Assembly: GCA_035291605.1 (NCBI GenBank)
Contig: DATDRS010000148.1
Coordinates: 1 to 15,227 of the forward strand
Source of the DNA: DATDRS01 sp035291605
GTDB lineage: Bacteria; Chloroflexota; Anaerolineae; Anaerolineales; UBA6663
Direction: 5' to 3'
Length of the DNA stretch: 15,227 nt
Positions 14,353 through 15,227 of the stretch are shown in pieces. Position numbers and translations under genes: made by a program. Numbering within the stretch: position 1 is the first letter of the stretch; each line of letters begins with the position of its first letter. The notes under the pieces were generated by a model. It worked only from the letters and a program-made list of their open reading frames with translations, was not told the origin of the DNA and did no database searches.

Positions 14353-15227
14353 ATGTTCGCCTCGACTACTTCCCTCCACCCCCTCGTCCAAGCCATTGTG
14401 CGGCGCAATATCAGCTACGCGACCCTGAGCCTGACGGCCTTGCTCAGCGTGCTGGCGCTGATGACCGTCGGGAGCATCGTGCGCGTCACCGGCAACGGCC
14501 TCGGCTGCCCGGACTGGCCGCTGTGCTACGGGCAGGTCGTGCCGCCGCTGAAACTCTCGGCCTGGGTTGAGTTCTCGCACCGGTTCATCGGCGCGCTCAC
14601 GAGCGCGCAGATCGTCGGGATGGGCGTGCTGGCCTGGCGGCAGCGCCGCCGCGAAGCCTGGGTCTTCGGCCCGACGATGCTGGCGATTGGCCTGCTGGTC
14701 GTGCAGGTGAGCCTGGGCGGCATCCACGTCCTGTTTGAGCTTCCCCCCTCCAGCGGCTGGATGCACACGGGCGTGGCGATGGCGATTGCGGGCGTGGTCG
14801 CCTCGCAGGTCGCCCTCACTCACCCGGCGGCGCAGGCCCTTTCGGCGCGGGCCGCCGCGGTCGTTCAACGCGACCGGGGCCTGCCCATCGCCGTCGGGAC
14901 GACCGCCGCCGTGACCTATCTGCTGATCCTCACCGGTTCATACGTCACGCGCAGCGGCGCGTCGCTGGCCTGCCCGGCCTTCCCCCACTGCGGCGCGGAG
15001 GCGACCGAGCTCATCTTCCCGCAGCTCGTGAAAATCCAGATGCTGCACCGGTTCACGGCGTTCGGCGTCGCGCTCACCGCGTGCCTCACGCTGTGGCGTC
15101 TGATACAGGCCGGGCGCGGAGAGTCGGGCTTCCGCGCCGCGACTCTGGCCCTGACGATCCTGATCGCCATCCAGTTCGGCCTCGGCATCAGCAACGTCCT
15201 GCTCCGCCTCCCCCCGTGGTCGCGCAC
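14353..15227 (+). CDS. ctaA: Heme A synthase (3' end outside window)
   Basis: This frame is open from ATG 14353 to the window end (291 codons) with no stop. It encodes a COX15/CtaA-type membrane enzyme that oxidises heme O to heme A. The two homologous halves are visible. The first has GSIVRVTGNGLGCPDWPLCYG with cysteines C52 and C58, then EFSHRFIGA (H76) and H138. The second has TRSGASLACPAFPHCG with C207 and C213, then QMLHRF (H232). The last expected histidine lies just beyond the window. Both halves keep a cysteine pair. GGAG lies 6 nt before the ATG, and the gene follows ctaB by 13 nt, so it is probably the same operon. Confidence 0.95.
   Translation, partial: MFASTTSLHPLVQAIVRRNISYATLSLTALLSVLALMTVGSIVRVTGNGLGCPDWPLCYGQVVPPLKLSAWVEFSHRFIGALTSAQIVGMGVLAWRQRRREAWVFGPTMLAIGLLVVQVSLGGIHVLFELPPSSGWMHTGVAMAIAGVVASQVALTHPAAQALSARAAAVVQRDRGLPIAVGTTAAVTYLLILTGSYVTRSGASLACPAFPHCGAEATELIFPQLVKIQMLHRFTAFGVALTACLTLWRLIQAGRGESGFRAATLALTILIAIQFGLGISNVLLRLPPWSR

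Overview
The window is GC-rich and gene-dense. It fits a member of the Chloroflexota, most likely near Anaerolineae. This is an inference from three things: an A2-type caa3 oxidase cluster with a CoxB–cytochrome c fusion and an N-terminally extended CoxA, a NarL-type two-component pair, and a very large secreted repeat protein carrying a YRVFLPAV-type motif that I associate with exported Chloroflexota proteins. No tRNA, rRNA, CRISPR array or insertion sequence was seen.

Layout. (1) Positions 1-4015, minus strand: the first 1338 codons of a giant secreted beta-rich protein with internal repeats, cut off by the window edge. (2) Positions 4016-4337: a divergent control region with a promoter in each direction and a shared 9-bp inverted word. 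(3) Positions 4338-6941, plus strand: a membrane-anchored two-GAF NarL-family histidine kinase and its LuxR-type response regulator. (4) Positions 6942-7113: a control region with five TCACCC words and a promoter-like sequence just before the oxidase genes. (5) Positions 7114-15227, plus strand: a complete aa3/caa3 oxidase and assembly operon, in order coxB (cytochrome c fused), coxA, subunit IV, coxC, SCO, a membrane-anchored degenerate cupredoxin, SURF1, ctaB and ctaA. The last gene is cut by the window end.

How they work together. CoxA, CoxB, CoxC and the small subunit IV form the terminal oxidase. SCO, and possibly the cupredoxin, would serve copper delivery. CtaB and CtaA make heme A from protoheme, and SURF1 helps heme A insertion. 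The kinase/regulator pair directly upstream is the obvious candidate controller. The kinase has four clustered cysteines in its first GAF domain that could sense oxygen or redox state.

The most unusual observation is that the coxB reading frame is open upstream and encodes a receiver-like domain (about 120 residues, acidic pair replaced by Ser-Ser) fused in frame ahead of subunit II. A good internal ribosome site and ATG would also allow normal-length CoxB to be made alone. A second unusual feature is that three gaps inside the oxidase operon each hold a different low-complexity inverted repeat. One of these is a near-identical copy of a repeat at the kinase/regulator junction.
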